Assembly (NCBI RefSeq): GCF_003688725.1
Contig: NZ_REFP01000013.1
Coordinates: forward strand, 38,614 to 102,613
Reading direction: 5' to 3'
Length of the DNA stretch: 64,000 nucleotides
Origin: Thermoactinomyces vulgaris
GTDB lineage: Bacteria; Bacillota; Bacilli; Thermoactinomycetales; Thermoactinomycetaceae
Shown: one piece after another, positions 39,965-48,907 of the stretch
Layout of the letters: each line of letters begins with the position of its first letter
Numbering within the stretch: position 1 is the first letter of the stretch
Program-made: the position numbers and the translations under genes
The notes under the pieces: model-generated
The model's database searches: none
What the model saw: the letters and a program-made list of their open reading frames with translations, nothing else
What the model was told of the DNA's origin: nothing

Positions 39965-42673
39965 TTATTGGTTGTCTTTTAAGATTTGGCGCAGAACCGT
40001 TTGCAGGATGCCGCCGTTTTTATAGTATTCCACATCCACAACGCTGTCGAGGCGGACGGTGACTTCAAATTCCGTGGTCTCGCCGTCCGGTTTGGTGGCG
40101 CGAACCGTCAGGCATTGCCCCGGTTGGATGTCATCATTCAAGCCGAGGATGTCAATGGTTTCTTTTCCGGTCAGGTTCAATGTTTTCCAGCTTTGCCCTT
40201 CTTTGAATTGAAGCGGCAATACGCCCATGCCGACCAGATTGCTGCGGTGAATCCGTTCAAAGCTTTCGGCGATGACAGCTTTTACCCCGAGCAGGTTGGT
40301 TCCTTTGGCCGCCCAGTCACGAGAGCTTCCCGTGCCGTATTCTTTTCCGGCAATCACGACGAGTGGCGTGTTTTCTTCTTTGTATTTCATGGCCGCATCA
40401 TAAATGGACATGACTTGCCCGCTCGGAACATGTTCGGTCACTCCGCCTTCAGAACCGGGCACCATTTGGTTCCGGATCCGGATGTTTGCAAAGGTTCCGC
40501 GTGTCATGACCCGGTCGTTCCCGCGTCTGGAACCATATGAGTTGAAGTCTTTTACTTTGACGCCATGTTCTTGGAGATATTTCCCTGCCGGGCTGTTGGG
40601 GGCGATGCTTCCGGCCGGCGAAATATGGTCCGTGGTGACGGAATCTCCCAACAGAGCGAGAACACGGGCGTCTTGAATCGGAGCGATTTCTTCCGCTTCC
40701 ACCGACATATCCACGAAGAACGGCGGTTCTTGAATGTAGGTGGAGTTTTCGTCCCAATCGTAGAGAACGCCTTTGGGAGTTGGCAATTGATTCCAGCGCT
40801 CGTTGGCGTCAAACACCCGGCTGTATTGTTTGCGGAATTGTTCCGCGCTGATGGCTTCGCTCATGACCCGGCTGATTTCTTGGGAAGTCGGCCAGATATC
40901 TTTGAGATAGACGGGTTGGCCGTCTTTGCCGTGACCGATCGGTTCGGTTTCAAAGTCAATATTGACGGTTCCGGCAAGCGCATAAGCAACAACCAGCGGC
41001 GGAGAAGCCAGATAATTGGCTTTTACCAGCGGATGGATGCGTCCTTCAAAGTTCCGGTTTCCGGACAGAACGGAAGCCACTGTCAAATCGTTTTCTTCAA
41101 TGGCTTTGCTTACATCGTCTGCGAGGGGCCCGCTGTTTCCGATACAGGTGGCACATCCGTAACCGGCAACGGTAAAGCCGAGTTTGGCGAGCGGTTCCAG
41201 CAGATTGGCCTGGGCCAGGTATTCGGTGACCACTTTGGAACCGGGTGTCAAACTGCTTTTGACATAAGCCGGTACACTTAAACCTTTTTCGACGGCTTTT
41301 TTCGCCACCAAACCGGCTCCCACCATGACGGACGGGTTGGACGTGTTGGTACAGCTGGTGATGGCGGCAATCACCACGGAACCGTGTTTCAGGTCAAAAC
41401 GGTCATTTTGGCGGGTGACTTGCACGGATTTGCTGATTTCTTCTTCCGTCAGACCAAAGCCGCTTTCATCAATCGGCTTGCGCAAGGTTTCGTTCCAAGC
41501 TTCTTTCATTTTGTTCAGTTCAATGCGGTCTTGCGGGCGTCTCGGTCCGGACAGGCTTGGAACCACCGTGCTGAGATCCAGTTCAATGGTGTCCGTGAAT
41601 ACCGGATCCGGAGTGTCATCGGTCCGGAACAAGCCTTGTGCCTGATAGTAAGCTTTGACCAGTTGAATCAGGTTTTCGTCCCGTCCGGTAGTGCGGAGGT
41701 AGTTCAAGGATTCTTCGTCAACCGGGAAGAAACCGACTGTTGCACCGTATTCCGGCGCCATGTTTGCCACTGTGGCCCGGTCAGCAAGGTTCAGGTTGGA
41801 TAAGCCGGGACCGTAGAACTCGACAAATTTGCCGACGACGCCTTTCTTCCTGAGCATTTCTGTGACCGTAAGCGCGAGGTCGGTAGCGGTTGCCCCTTCC
41901 GGAAGTTGCCCCGTCAATTTGAATCCGATGACATCCGGGGTGATGAAGTACAATGGTTGCCCCAACATGCAGGCTTCCGCTTCGATTCCGCCAACGCCCC
42001 AACCGACGACGCCGAGTCCGTTAATCATGGTGGTGTGGGAGTCGGTTCCGACGAGGGAATCCGGGAATACCACTGTTTCCCCGTTTTCTTCACGGGTTTG
42101 TGCGACACGGGCCAGGTATTCCAAGTTCACCTGGTGGACAATTCCGGTTGCGGGCGGAACCGCTTGGAAATTGTCAAGGGATTCAGCAGCCCAGCGAAGC
42201 AGGCGGTAGCGTTCTTCATTCCGTTTGAATTCCAGATCCATGTTGTATTGCAGTGCATCTTCAGTTCCGGCACGATCCACCATCACCGAATGGTCGATCA
42301 CCAGGTCAACCGGAATCAGCGGGTTAATCCGTTTTGGATCGCCGCCCACCCGGCTCATGGCAGAGCGCAATGCCGCCAAGTCCACGACTGCCGGCACACC
42401 GGTAAAGTCCTGCAAAACGATGCGGGCCGGTTTAAATCCGATTTCCTTTTTATCCTTGTTTTGGGTCCAGGAAGCCAACTGCTCAATATGTTCCTGGGTG
42501 ACCGATTTCCCGTCATATTGGCGAAGGGCGGCTTCCAGCAACACTTTGATGGAGAAAGGCAACCGGGAGATTTCTCCGATCCCTTGTTCTTCCAAGCTGT
42601 CCAGACGATAGTAAACATATTCTTTGTTGCCCACTTTTAACGTGGAGCGCACATTGTATAAGTCTTTTGCCAT
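39965..42673 (-). CDS. acnA: aconitate hydratase
   Basis: A 902-residue TCA-cycle enzyme interconverting citrate and isocitrate. The 4Fe-4S cysteines lie in [13 protein letters not shown] and [12 protein letters not shown]; the C-terminal swivel domain has [10 protein letters not shown]. Length fits the AcnA/IRP1 type, which may also bind RNA when the cluster is lost. ATG at 42673 stands seven bases after AAAGGAGG; the longer frame lies in the leader. It is divergent from the IclR-type regulator and has a matching palindrome after its promoter. Confidence 0.97.
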   Translation of the reverse strand: MAKDLYNVRSTLKVGNKEYVYYRLDSLEEQGIGEISRLPFSIKVLLEAALRQYDGKSVTQEHIEQLASWTQNKDKKEIGFKPARIVLQDFTGVPAVVDLAALRSAMSRVGGDPKRINPLIPVDLVIDHSVMVDRAGTEDALQYNMDLEFKRNEERYRLLRWAAESLDNFQAVPPATGIVHQVNLEYLARVAQTREENGETVVFPDSLVGTDSHTTMINGLGVVGWGVGGIEAEACMLGQPLYFITPDVIGFKLTGQLPEGATATDLALTVTEMLRKKGVVGKFVEFYGPGLSNLNLADRATVANMAPEYGATVGFFPVDEESLNYLRTTGRDENLIQLVKAYYQAQGLFRTDDTPDPVFTDTIELDLSTVVPSLSGPRRPQDRIELNKMKEAWNETLRKPIDESGFGLTEEEISKSVQVTRQNDRFDLKHGSVVIAAITSCTNTSNPSVMVGAGLVAKKAVEKGLSVPAYVKSSLTPGSKVVTEYLAQANLLEPLAKLGFTVAGYGCATCIGNSGPLADDVSKAIEENDLTVASVLSGNRNFEGRIHPLVKANYLASPPLVVAYALAGTVNIDFETEPIGHGKDGQPVYLKDIWPTSQEISRVMSEAISAEQFRKQYSRVFDANERWNQLPTPKGVLYDWDENSTYIQEPPFFVDMSVEAEEIAPIQDARVLALLGDSVTTDHISPAGSIAPNSPAGKYLQEHGVKVKDFNSYGSRRGNDRVMTRGTFANIRIRNQMVPGSEGGVTEHVPSGQVMSIYDAAMKYKEENTPLVVIAGKEYGTGSSRDWAAKGTNLLGVKAVIAESFERIHRSNLVGMGVLPLQFKEGQSWKTLNLTGKETIDILGLNDDIQPGQCLTVRATKPDGETTEFEVTVRLDSVVDVEYYKNGGILQTVLRQILKDNQ

Positions 42674-42778
42674 GGGAAAACCTCCTTTGAAGAAAGATGA
42701 AAAAGCTTTCACATCAGCGGTGGCTGAATGAAAAGCGGGAAAAGTGCAAGGAATAAGGCACGCTGAGGGAGACGTCTT

Positions 42779-42795
42779 GTTTCATCAGATGAAAC
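42779..42795 (-). promoter_or_regulatory. palindromic operator candidate in the acnA leader
   Basis: GTTTCATCAGATGAAAC: perfect 7-bp arms with a three-base centre. It begins 20 bases after the acnA -10 box, around +13 to +30, where a bound repressor would block transcription. A near copy lies in front of the divergent IclR gene. Confidence 0.6.
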
Positions 42796-42815
42796 TAAGT
42801 TCTAAATTCGTCTTC

Positions 42816-42844
42816 ATTATACAATGTTTTTTTAAACTTGTATA
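42816..42844 (-). promoter_or_regulatory. promoter of acnA
   Basis: On the minus strand TATACA (42844-42839), a 17-base spacer and a perfect TATAAT (42821-42816), about 143 bases before the start codon. Confidence 0.65.
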
Positions 42845-42970
42845 GACTCTTTATAAAAAATGCAAAAAAACGGACAAGTCAGACGTCTTATTCTTTTGGA
42901 ACGACGCATGAAAAGACCGATCTCTTTGTTTTCTGTCAAAATTTCCGTTTTCTAATGGAAAAGAGAGGAG

Positions 42971-43006
42971 TATAATATTTGAAAAATGAGTTTCACAGAG
43001 TGAAAC
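42971..43006 (+). promoter_or_regulatory. -10 box and palindromic operator candidate of the IclR gene
   Basis: TATAAT at 42971-42976 (no clear -35 box) is followed 14 bases later by GTTTCACAGAGTGAAAC at 42990-43006: perfect 7-bp arms, three-base centre. Both arms match the acnA-side palindrome as GTTTCAY-NNN-RTGAAAC. Confidence 0.6.
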
Positions 43007-43019
43007 ACGGGGGAGAGAC

Positions 43020-43775
43020 TTGATTTTGAGTGGAGAAAAAAAATCGACAGTCCGAGCAGCTGAGCGTGCACTGGATATTTTGTTGTGTTTTGTGGATGAA
43101 ACCAGGCTGGGGATGACAGAAATCGCCGAACGCACGGGGCTGAACAAAAGCACGGTGTTTCGTTTGCTTGCCACCTTGGAGAGCAAAGGATTTGTGAAGA
43201 GAGACCCGGATACCGAAAAATATCAGCTGGGTTTCCGGATTTGGGAGCTTTCCGCCCATTTAAACCGGTCCAAGGATCCCGCCGTGCTTTTCTTGCCGGA
43301 AATGGAGCGGCTGCGGGATGAATTGGATGAGACCGTCAGTTTGTATGTTTATGACGGCATCGAGCGGATCCGCATTCAGGCTGTCGAGAGCAATCAGGCA
43401 ATTCGCCGGGTGGCCCCGGTCGGGGTCCGGATGCCGCTTACCGTCGGAGCTTCCAGTAAAGTTCTGGTAGCATTTGCGGAGCCGGCGCTGTTGCAAAAAG
43501 TGCTGGCCGAATCCGAATGGCCGGACCATGTGGAAAAGTCTGAATACCTGAACCAACTGAAACAGATCCGGAAAGACGGTTACGCGGTGAGCATCGAAGA
43601 AAGGGAAGCCGGAACAGCCGCAGTGGCGGTCCCGATCTTTTCCCGCCGGGAAAAATTGGTGGCGGCGCTGGCCGTGTCCGGTCCGGTTTCCCGGATGAAT
43701 GTGGACAAGATGGAGCAATTTGTCCCGTATATGATGGAAGCGGCAGGAAAAATGGGGAAAATGATAGGGGATTGA
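43020..43775 (+). CDS. IclR-family transcriptional regulator
   Basis: A 251-residue regulator: N-terminal winged helix (about 10-70, RAAERALDILLCF, GMTEIAERTGLNKSTVFRLLATL) and C-terminal effector domain (about 85-250, with PLTVGASSKVLVAFA and REAGTAAVAVPIF). Start is TTG at 43020, or TTG two codons later, both near GGGGGAGAG. It is divergent from acnA, with matching palindromes after both promoters, so autoregulation and control of acnA are likely. Effector unknown; glyoxylate or a TCA-related acid would suit the family (inference). Confidence 0.88.
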   Translation: MILSGEKKSTVRAAERALDILLCFVDETRLGMTEIAERTGLNKSTVFRLLATLESKGFVKRDPDTEKYQLGFRIWELSAHLNRSKDPAVLFLPEMERLRDELDETVSLYVYDGIERIRIQAVESNQAIRRVAPVGVRMPLTVGASSKVLVAFAEPALLQKVLAESEWPDHVEKSEYLNQLKQIRKDGYAVSIEEREAGTAAVAVPIFSRREKLVAALAVSGPVSRMNVDKMEQFVPYMMEAAGKMGKMIGD

Positions 43776-43783
43776 ACAAAAAA

Positions 43784-43804
43784 GGCCCGAGGTTTTCTCG
43801 GGCT
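43784..43804 (+). terminator. weak hairpin after the IclR gene
   Basis: A 7-bp GC-rich stem (GCCCGAG 43785-43791 with CTCGGGC 43797-43803), with no T run after it. Confidence 0.4.
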
Positions 43805-43891
43805 GACAAAATGTAGAGAACGGGAAAGATCACGCCCGCTGAAGGTCACGCTCCATTCCCGCTGATCCTGTGAGCTTCTTTTTAAGTAATT

Positions 43892-43941
43892 ATAAGCAAT
43901 ACTGGCGCGGATGTCGAGTATTATGTCTTATAATTGCTTAT
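43892..43941 (+). promoter_or_regulatory. inverted ATAAGCAAT sites before the DeoR-type gene
   Basis: ATAAGCAAT at 43892-43900 and its reverse complement ATTGCTTAT at 43933-43941, centres 41 bases (about four helical turns) apart. TTATAAGCAAT-like sites are usual for DeoR-family autoregulation. Confidence 0.45.
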
Positions 43942-43977
43942 GATCGCTTAACGCCGGACGGAAAGGAGGGACGAGGG

Positions 43978-44736
43978 GTGTATCAGGAAGAAAGAATGAT
44001 GATGATTTTGCGCCATCTAAAAAAACATCACCGGATCAGCGTTCAAGAGATTTGCGAGATGTTTCGGGTTTCCCGTGACACCGCCCGCAGGGATTTGGTG
44101 AAATTGAGTGAACAAAATGCCATCATCCGCACACGGGGCGGAGCCATTTTGCCGGTTCTTGAAAAAGAAGTCGACAGTTATAAGAAACGTGTGGGACAGA
44201 AAAGCGAAGCCAAAGCAAAGATCGGACGGCTGGCCGCGGCAAACATCCACCCCCGCGACCATATTTTGATGGATACGTCCACAACGGTGCAATATGCCGC
44301 GCAAGCCCTTGAAGCGCAAAATGTCGTGGTTGTAACCAATTCCATCGACATTGCGGATATCCTGTCCGGCAAAGAGGGGGTCAAACTGCATGTGTTGGGA
44401 GGGGTTTTTGACCCGCATTCCCGGTACATTCATGGAGCCGCGACCATCCGCCATTTGCAGGAGTTCCGGGTGAACAAGTGTTTGATGGGCGGCGGGGGAA
44501 TCACCAAGGACGGGATTTTTGTCAAGGATGAAGAGGAAGGCCAGGTTGTCAAACAGATGATTGCCTGTTCGGAACAAGTGATTGTGCTGGCTGACCACAC
44601 AAAATTTGGAAAGCAGTTTTTTTATCAAGTCTGCCGTTTGGAAGATATTGATCTTTTGGTGACGGACCGTTTGCCGGATCATTGGAAAGAATGTCTGGAA
44701 AAAGCCAATGTGGAGTGGAGTGTTGCAGAAGGATGA
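43978..44736 (+). CDS. DeoR-family transcriptional regulator
   Basis: A 252-residue repressor: N-terminal HTH (about 6-60, ISVQEICEMFRVSRDTARRDLVKL, RTRGGAI) and a C-terminal sugar-phosphate-isomerase-like sensor (DTSTTVQYAA, VVTNSIDIA, GGVFDPHSRYIHG, ADHTKFGKQ). Such proteins sense phosphorylated sugars. The start is GTG at 43978 behind AAAGGAGGG; the frame is open upstream but lacks a site. No sugar-use genes adjoin it, so its targets are unknown. Confidence 0.85.
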   Translation: MYQEERMMMILRHLKKHHRISVQEICEMFRVSRDTARRDLVKLSEQNAIIRTRGGAILPVLEKEVDSYKKRVGQKSEAKAKIGRLAAANIHPRDHILMDTSTTVQYAAQALEAQNVVVVTNSIDIADILSGKEGVKLHVLGGVFDPHSRYIHGAATIRHLQEFRVNKCLMGGGGITKDGIFVKDEEEGQVVKQMIACSEQVIVLADHTKFGKQFFYQVCRLEDIDLLVTDRLPDHWKECLEKANVEWSVAEG

Positions 44737-44768
44737 CCAAAGCATCGCTTGCCCGAAAACGTTTGCTT

Positions 44769-44796
44769 TTGATAGCATGACAAAGTAGAATATAAT
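44769..44796 (+). promoter_or_regulatory. promoter of the queECDF operon
   Basis: TTGATA (44769-44774), a 16-base spacer and TATAAT (44791-44796). The leader up to the queE start is only about 40 bases. Confidence 0.65.
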
Positions 44797-44838
44797 TTTT
44801 GTGATGTCTATATTTTTTGCAGGAGAGAAGGTGCCCCT

Positions 44839-45555
44839 TTGCAACAAGATTCCGGATCCGTAAAAGATCCCAAACTTCCGATGGTGGAAATTTTTCAAAC
44901 CGTTGAAGGGGAAGGGACCCGTGCCGGATTTCCCACCACGTTTGTACGGTTGTTTAATTGCAACTTACGGTGTACCTGGTGTGATACACCTTACAGCTAC
45001 GCCCCTTCCAAACCGGAATATTTTGCACGGGTTTCCGAAATCGTAAAGGAAGTGAAAAAGTTTCCGCACCGGTTCATTTGCCTGACGGGCGGTGAGCCGT
45101 TGATGCATGGATATAAATCCGAACGGTTGATTGAAGCATTGGCTGAGATTGACCATATCGAGGACATTCACATTGAAACCAACGGCGCGATCCATTTGAA
45201 GCCGTTTGCTGAGTTAAGGCAAAACCATGAAGCGGCAAGACAAAAAGTCCGGTTCATTTTGGATTATAAATTGCCGGGAAGCGGCGAAAATAAGCGGATG
45301 ATCGATGAGAATTTCGACTGTTTGAACGATGACGACGAGGTCAAATTTGTGATTGCCGGGGAAGAGGACTTCAAGGTGGCCAAAGAAGTCGTCCAGACCA
45401 AGATGAAAAAAGGGATTCCCTTGTTCAGTCCGGTGTGGGAATCAATGGAACCGGCAAAACTGGTGGATTTGATCTTGAAGCATCAATTGACACAGGTGAA
45501 ATTGAGTCTGCAGATGCACAAAATGATTTGGGATCCCGACTTGCGCGGGGTATGA
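44839..45555 (+). CDS. queE: 7-carboxy-7-deazaguanine synthase
   Basis: A 238-residue radical SAM enzyme converting carboxytetrahydropterin to CDG in queuosine synthesis. Cluster cysteines C41, C45 and C48 lie in CNLRCTWC; IFQTVEGEGTRAG and LTGGEPLMH complete the core. The start is TTG after AAGGTG. First gene of queECDF. Confidence 0.93.
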   Translation: MQQDSGSVKDPKLPMVEIFQTVEGEGTRAGFPTTFVRLFNCNLRCTWCDTPYSYAPSKPEYFARVSEIVKEVKKFPHRFICLTGGEPLMHGYKSERLIEALAEIDHIEDIHIETNGAIHLKPFAELRQNHEAARQKVRFILDYKLPGSGENKRMIDENFDCLNDDDEVKFVIAGEEDFKVAKEVVQTKMKKGIPLFSPVWESMEPAKLVDLILKHQLTQVKLSLQMHKMIWDPDLRGV

Positions 45556-45570
45556 CAGGAGGGAAAACGG

Positions 45571-46263
45571 GTGGAAGAAAAAGCGGTGATTGTGTTGAGC
45601 GGCGGATTGGACAGCACGACGTGCATGGGCATTGCCCGCGAAGAAGGTTATGCACTGTATCCGATCACCTTTTATTACAACCAGCGCCATGACAGGGAAG
45701 TGGAGCAAGCCAAAAAAATCGCCAAACACTACGGGGTGGGCCACCGGCATAAAATTGTAAACGTTTCTTTCCTCGGCGAGATTGGCGGCAGTGCCCTGAC
45801 GGATCAGACAATGGAAGTCCGGACCGGGGGAGTGGAAGAAGACATCCCGGATACGTATGTTCCTGCCCGCAATTTAATTTTCCTGTCACTGGCATCGGCT
45901 TATGCGGAAGTGATCGGGGCCAGACGGATTTATACCGGGGTGAGTGCGGTGGATTACAGCGGTTATCCCGACTGCCGCCCCGAATTTATCCGTTCTTTCA
46001 GTGAAACGGTCAATTTGGCGACCAAAATGGGTGTTTCCGAAAAAATGGAGATCAGGACGCCGCTGATTCATTTGAGTAAAGCGGAAACCATCAAAAGAGG
46101 GCTTGAGCTGAACGTTCCTTATGAACTGACCACTTCCTGTTATCTGGGGGGAGAGGAAGCGTGCGGGGAATGCGACAGCTGCCTGCTCCGCTTGAAAGGT
46201 TTTAAAGAGAATAACGCGACGGATCCCATTGCTTATAAAAAAATCCCTGAACAATTAAGGTGA
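45571..46263 (+). CDS. queC: 7-cyano-7-deazaguanine synthase
   Basis: A 230-residue ATP-dependent enzyme turning CDG into preQ0. PP-loop SGGLDSTT is near residue 10, and a C-terminal zinc site lies in CYLGGEEACGECDSC. The start is GTG after AGGAGGG. Confidence 0.95.
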   Translation: MEEKAVIVLSGGLDSTTCMGIAREEGYALYPITFYYNQRHDREVEQAKKIAKHYGVGHRHKIVNVSFLGEIGGSALTDQTMEVRTGGVEEDIPDTYVPARNLIFLSLASAYAEVIGARRIYTGVSAVDYSGYPDCRPEFIRSFSETVNLATKMGVSEKMEIRTPLIHLSKAETIKRGLELNVPYELTTSCYLGGEEACGECDSCLLRLKGFKENNATDPIAYKKIPEQLR

Positions 46264-46268
46264 TAAAC

Positions 46269-46676
46269 ATGCGCGGCAAATACACGATGGTGAAACACTT
46301 TTGGATTTCCTGCGCCCACAGCATTCCGGGGGCCGGGAAATGTGAAAGAATTCACGGACATAACTATAAGGTCACTTTTTGTGTGGAAGGGTTTGAGTTG
46401 GACGAAAAGCATATGTTGATCGATTTCCGGCAAGTGAAACATGCCATCGAGAAAAAGTATGACCACCACTACTTAAATGATTTTCCGGAGTTTGATCCCG
46501 AGCAAACCGGAGTGGCCCCGTCCACCGAGAAAGTGGCGGAGGTGTTTTTCCGGATTATTGAAGGCTTGTGCCGGCAAAAATCGAATCAACCCCGGTGCAA
46601 ATGGGTTGAGGTTGAAGAGACCAATGAAGCTTATGCCCGTTTTGAACGTGTGGATGAACAGGAGGAAAAGTCATGA
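46269..46676 (+). CDS. queD: 6-carboxy-5,6,7,8-tetrahydropterin synthase
   Basis: A 135-residue enzyme converting dihydroneopterin triphosphate to carboxytetrahydropterin. Zinc ligands H17, H29 and H31 and catalytic C25 lie in [22 protein letters not shown] at 46269 follows AAGGTG. The stop overlaps the queF start (ATGA). Confidence 0.93.
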   Translation: MRGKYTMVKHFWISCAHSIPGAGKCERIHGHNYKVTFCVEGFELDEKHMLIDFRQVKHAIEKKYDHHYLNDFPEFDPEQTGVAPSTEKVAEVFFRIIEGLCRQKSNQPRCKWVEVEETNEAYARFERVDEQEEKS

Positions 46677-47164
46677 GCGACAAGTCGAAAGAGGAATTGT
46701 CCCTGAAAGCGTTGGGGAATGACACCACTTACCATTTCGAATACAACCCCGGTTTGTTGGAGACGTTTGACAACCGTCATCCGGGGACGGATTATTTTGT
46801 GAAGTTCAACTGCCCGGAGTTCACCAGTTTATGTCCGATTACCGGTCAACCGGACTTTGCGACCATTTATCTCAGCTATGTTCCGGATCAAAAACTGGTG
46901 GAAAGCAAATCGCTGAAGTTGTATCTGTTCAGTTTTCGCAATCACGGCGATTTTCACGAAAACTGCATTGTCACGATCATGAAGGATTTGATTGAGAAGC
47001 TGGATCCCAAATACATCGAAGTATGGGGGAAATTTTTGCCCAGAGGCGGGATCAGCATCGATCCTTATGTGAACTATGGAAAACCGGGAACCCGGTGGGA
47101 AAAAATCGCCGAACAGCGTTTGGCGCTGCATGACCTGTATCCCGAAAAAGTGGACAATCGGTAA
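46673..47164 (+). CDS. queF: NADPH-dependent preQ0 reductase
   Basis: A 163-residue nitrile reductase making preQ1. Catalytic C54 and D61 lie in [14 protein letters not shown], and the QueF motif [20 protein letters not shown] is present. Short unimodular type, as in Bacillus. With it the operon makes preQ1 from dihydroneopterin triphosphate; GTP cyclohydrolase and tgt lie elsewhere. Confidence 0.95.
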   Translation: MSDKSKEELSLKALGNDTTYHFEYNPGLLETFDNRHPGTDYFVKFNCPEFTSLCPITGQPDFATIYLSYVPDQKLVESKSLKLYLFSFRNHGDFHENCIVTIMKDLIEKLDPKYIEVWGKFLPRGGISIDPYVNYGKPGTRWEKIAEQRLALHDLYPEKVDNR

Positions 47165-47220
47165 ATGTTTCTTTTCTCTGTTTCCCGATTGGGATAGAAT
47201 AGTGGGGAGGAGGGTTGGAA

Positions 47221-47664
47221 ATGAGTGAAAACTTCTATATTCTGCAAATGCAGCAGATGGTTCAACATATGCGTGATGAATTGACCGGTGTCGGTTTCAA
47301 AGAGCTCCGCACTCCGGAAGAAGTGGATGAAGCCCTGCAGGGGGAAGGAGCCAAAGGAACCACCTTGGTGGCGGTGAACTCGGTTTGCGGTTGTGCAGCC
47401 GGTTTGGCCCGCCCGGCAGTGGCGCTTTCTTTGAAACATGACAAAGTTCCGGATCACTTGTATACCGTTTTTGCCGGACAAGACCGGGAAGCCACGGAAC
47501 GGGCCCGTTCATATTTTGAAGGAATGCCCCCGTCTTCACCATCTTTTGCCTTGTTAAAAGACGGGAAACTGGTGCACATGGTGCATCGCCACGACATTGA
47601 AAATGTTCCGCTTGAGGAAATCGCCAAAAACCTGACGGATGCTTATGACCGTTTTGTGGATTAA
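47221..47664 (+). CDS. bacilliredoxin (BrxA/BrxB family)
   Basis: A 147-residue thioredoxin-fold protein with the C56-G-C58 motif (VNSVCGCAAGLARPA) of YphP/YqiW. These proteins remove bacillithiol from S-bacillithiolated proteins, which implies a bacillithiol-making cell. ATG at 47221 stands six bases after AGGAGGG. Confidence 0.92.
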   Translation: MSENFYILQMQQMVQHMRDELTGVGFKELRTPEEVDEALQGEGAKGTTLVAVNSVCGCAAGLARPAVALSLKHDKVPDHLYTVFAGQDREATERARSYFEGMPPSSPSFALLKDGKLVHMVHRHDIENVPLEEIAKNLTDAYDRFVD

Positions 47665-47674
47665 ATTCACAAAA

Positions 47675-47707
47675 TCTCCCCTGTGTGAAAGATAGGGGAG
47701 TTTTTTT
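47675..47707 (+). terminator. terminator of the bacilliredoxin gene
   Basis: A 7-bp stem (CTCCCCT 47676-47682 with AGGGGAG 47694-47700) followed by seven Ts. Confidence 0.9.
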
Positions 47708-47768
47708 ATATGTACATAGGCGGCAGGGGTTATTTTCATTAAAATAAAAGTGAAAGGATGGTGAAGGA

Positions 47769-48827
47769 ATGGAATTGATCGCCTTTTTTTTGGTGGCTTT
47801 GTTTATCATCACGTCGATCATTGTGAATGTCTTGTATCGCTCGGCGAAAAAAGTAAACCATAAAAAGAGTTATGTGCTTGAAAATCTCGGGGTCCAGCCC
47901 CGGCAGGAACTTGAGGAGGACGTTCAAGCACTGGTACAACATTTGGAACATTCACTTCAAGAAAGTTATGTGGAACGGGTCAAAGAACGCGTGATCCGTG
48001 AATATAAAATCAGTTTGACCGAATGGGAAAACCGCTTTTTTGAGTGGAAACGATACTTAATCATGACAGCCATCCTGAAAAAAGCGCCGATGTACAGCCA
48101 TGAAGTCGATGAGATTTGGCATGAAATGCTGATGTTCACCAGAGAATACGAGGAATTTTCCAACCGTTTCCTGGGGACGACTTTGCATCATGAGCCCAAT
48201 GTGCCGGGGCAAACGGTGAGTGAAAGCGAGAGAAGTTTTTTTGATTTGGTGTATTTGCTTTTGTTTCGCCCGACCCCGTACAGCCGCCATACATGGGGAG
48301 CTTTTTTTCAACAACCGCTTTCCAAAGCACTTTTGGATGACTTTAAGCGCTGCTCGGATCTGGAATTAAAGGATCAATACTTTAATCCACACACTGTTAA
48401 AAATTTGGAACCGGCAGCCCGTGTCATTGAAAACATGATCCGGCTTTTGAAACGAAAACGGGAAGAAGTCGAAAAGCATGTGGTGAATCAAGGAACCTCC
48501 ATCAAAGAATTCCGCCGCCATTTCAAAAAAGATTCCGGGCCGTTCAAAGAGGGCGATCCGGTTCTTGGCGCGATTTTCCTTTCGTTAAACCATGCCGATG
48601 CATTCGGCGAAAAATACCATGAGCTCTGTAAAAAATCATTGGAAGACGATCATGGTTCCGTCGTTTACGCCAAAAAACGAACAGGCTATTATCCCGAATC
48701 CTCCGGCACGGAGTATCTTTGGGAAGGCGGCGGAGCCGGTGACACAGGATCGAATTCGGGGAGTGATCCGGGAAGTGGCACAGGCAGCGACTCTTCGGGC
48801 GGGAGCAGTTGCGGAAGCAGTATTTGA
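47769..48827 (+). CDS. membrane-anchored protein with DEIWH motif and Gly/Ser/Asp tail
   Basis: A 352-residue protein: one N-terminal membrane segment (about 3-24), a charged helical body and a low-complexity Gly/Ser/Asp tail from about residue 318 ending in SSCGSSI. The segment YSHEVDEIWHEMLMFTREYEEF resembles the core motif of glycine-rich-domain-protein-like (GRDP) sequences, in which the DxxWH and following acidic residues recur; the match is by eye only. Glycine/serine tails with a terminal Cys are also found in DUF2207- and TIGR04222-type membrane proteins. Function unknown. The start follows GAAAGGATGGTGAAGG. Confidence 0.6.
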   Translation: MELIAFFLVALFIITSIIVNVLYRSAKKVNHKKSYVLENLGVQPRQELEEDVQALVQHLEHSLQESYVERVKERVIREYKISLTEWENRFFEWKRYLIMTAILKKAPMYSHEVDEIWHEMLMFTREYEEFSNRFLGTTLHHEPNVPGQTVSESERSFFDLVYLLLFRPTPYSRHTWGAFFQQPLSKALLDDFKRCSDLELKDQYFNPHTVKNLEPAARVIENMIRLLKRKREEVEKHVVNQGTSIKEFRRHFKKDSGPFKEGDPVLGAIFLSLNHADAFGEKYHELCKKSLEDDHGSVVYAKKRTGYYPESSGTEYLWEGGGAGDTGSNSGSDPGSGTGSDSSGGSSCGSSI

Positions 48828-48863
48828 AGCAAGACAGTGAAAATGAATGGAAGCATCCCATAA

Positions 48864-48902
48864 AAAAACAGCCATCTGTGAGGCACACGGATGGCTGTTT
48901 TT
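48864..48902 (+). terminator. bidirectional terminator
   Basis: A 17-bp stem with one wobble pair (48864-48880 with 48886-48902), five-base loop, A run before and T run after. It serves the membrane-protein gene and the convergent esterase gene. Confidence 0.92.
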
Positions 48903-48907
48903 ATGAT

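Noticed and set aside
44737..44838. A preQ1 riboswitch before queE
   Set aside because: The leader after the promoter is only about 40 bases and shows neither the aptamer stem nor the A-rich tail.
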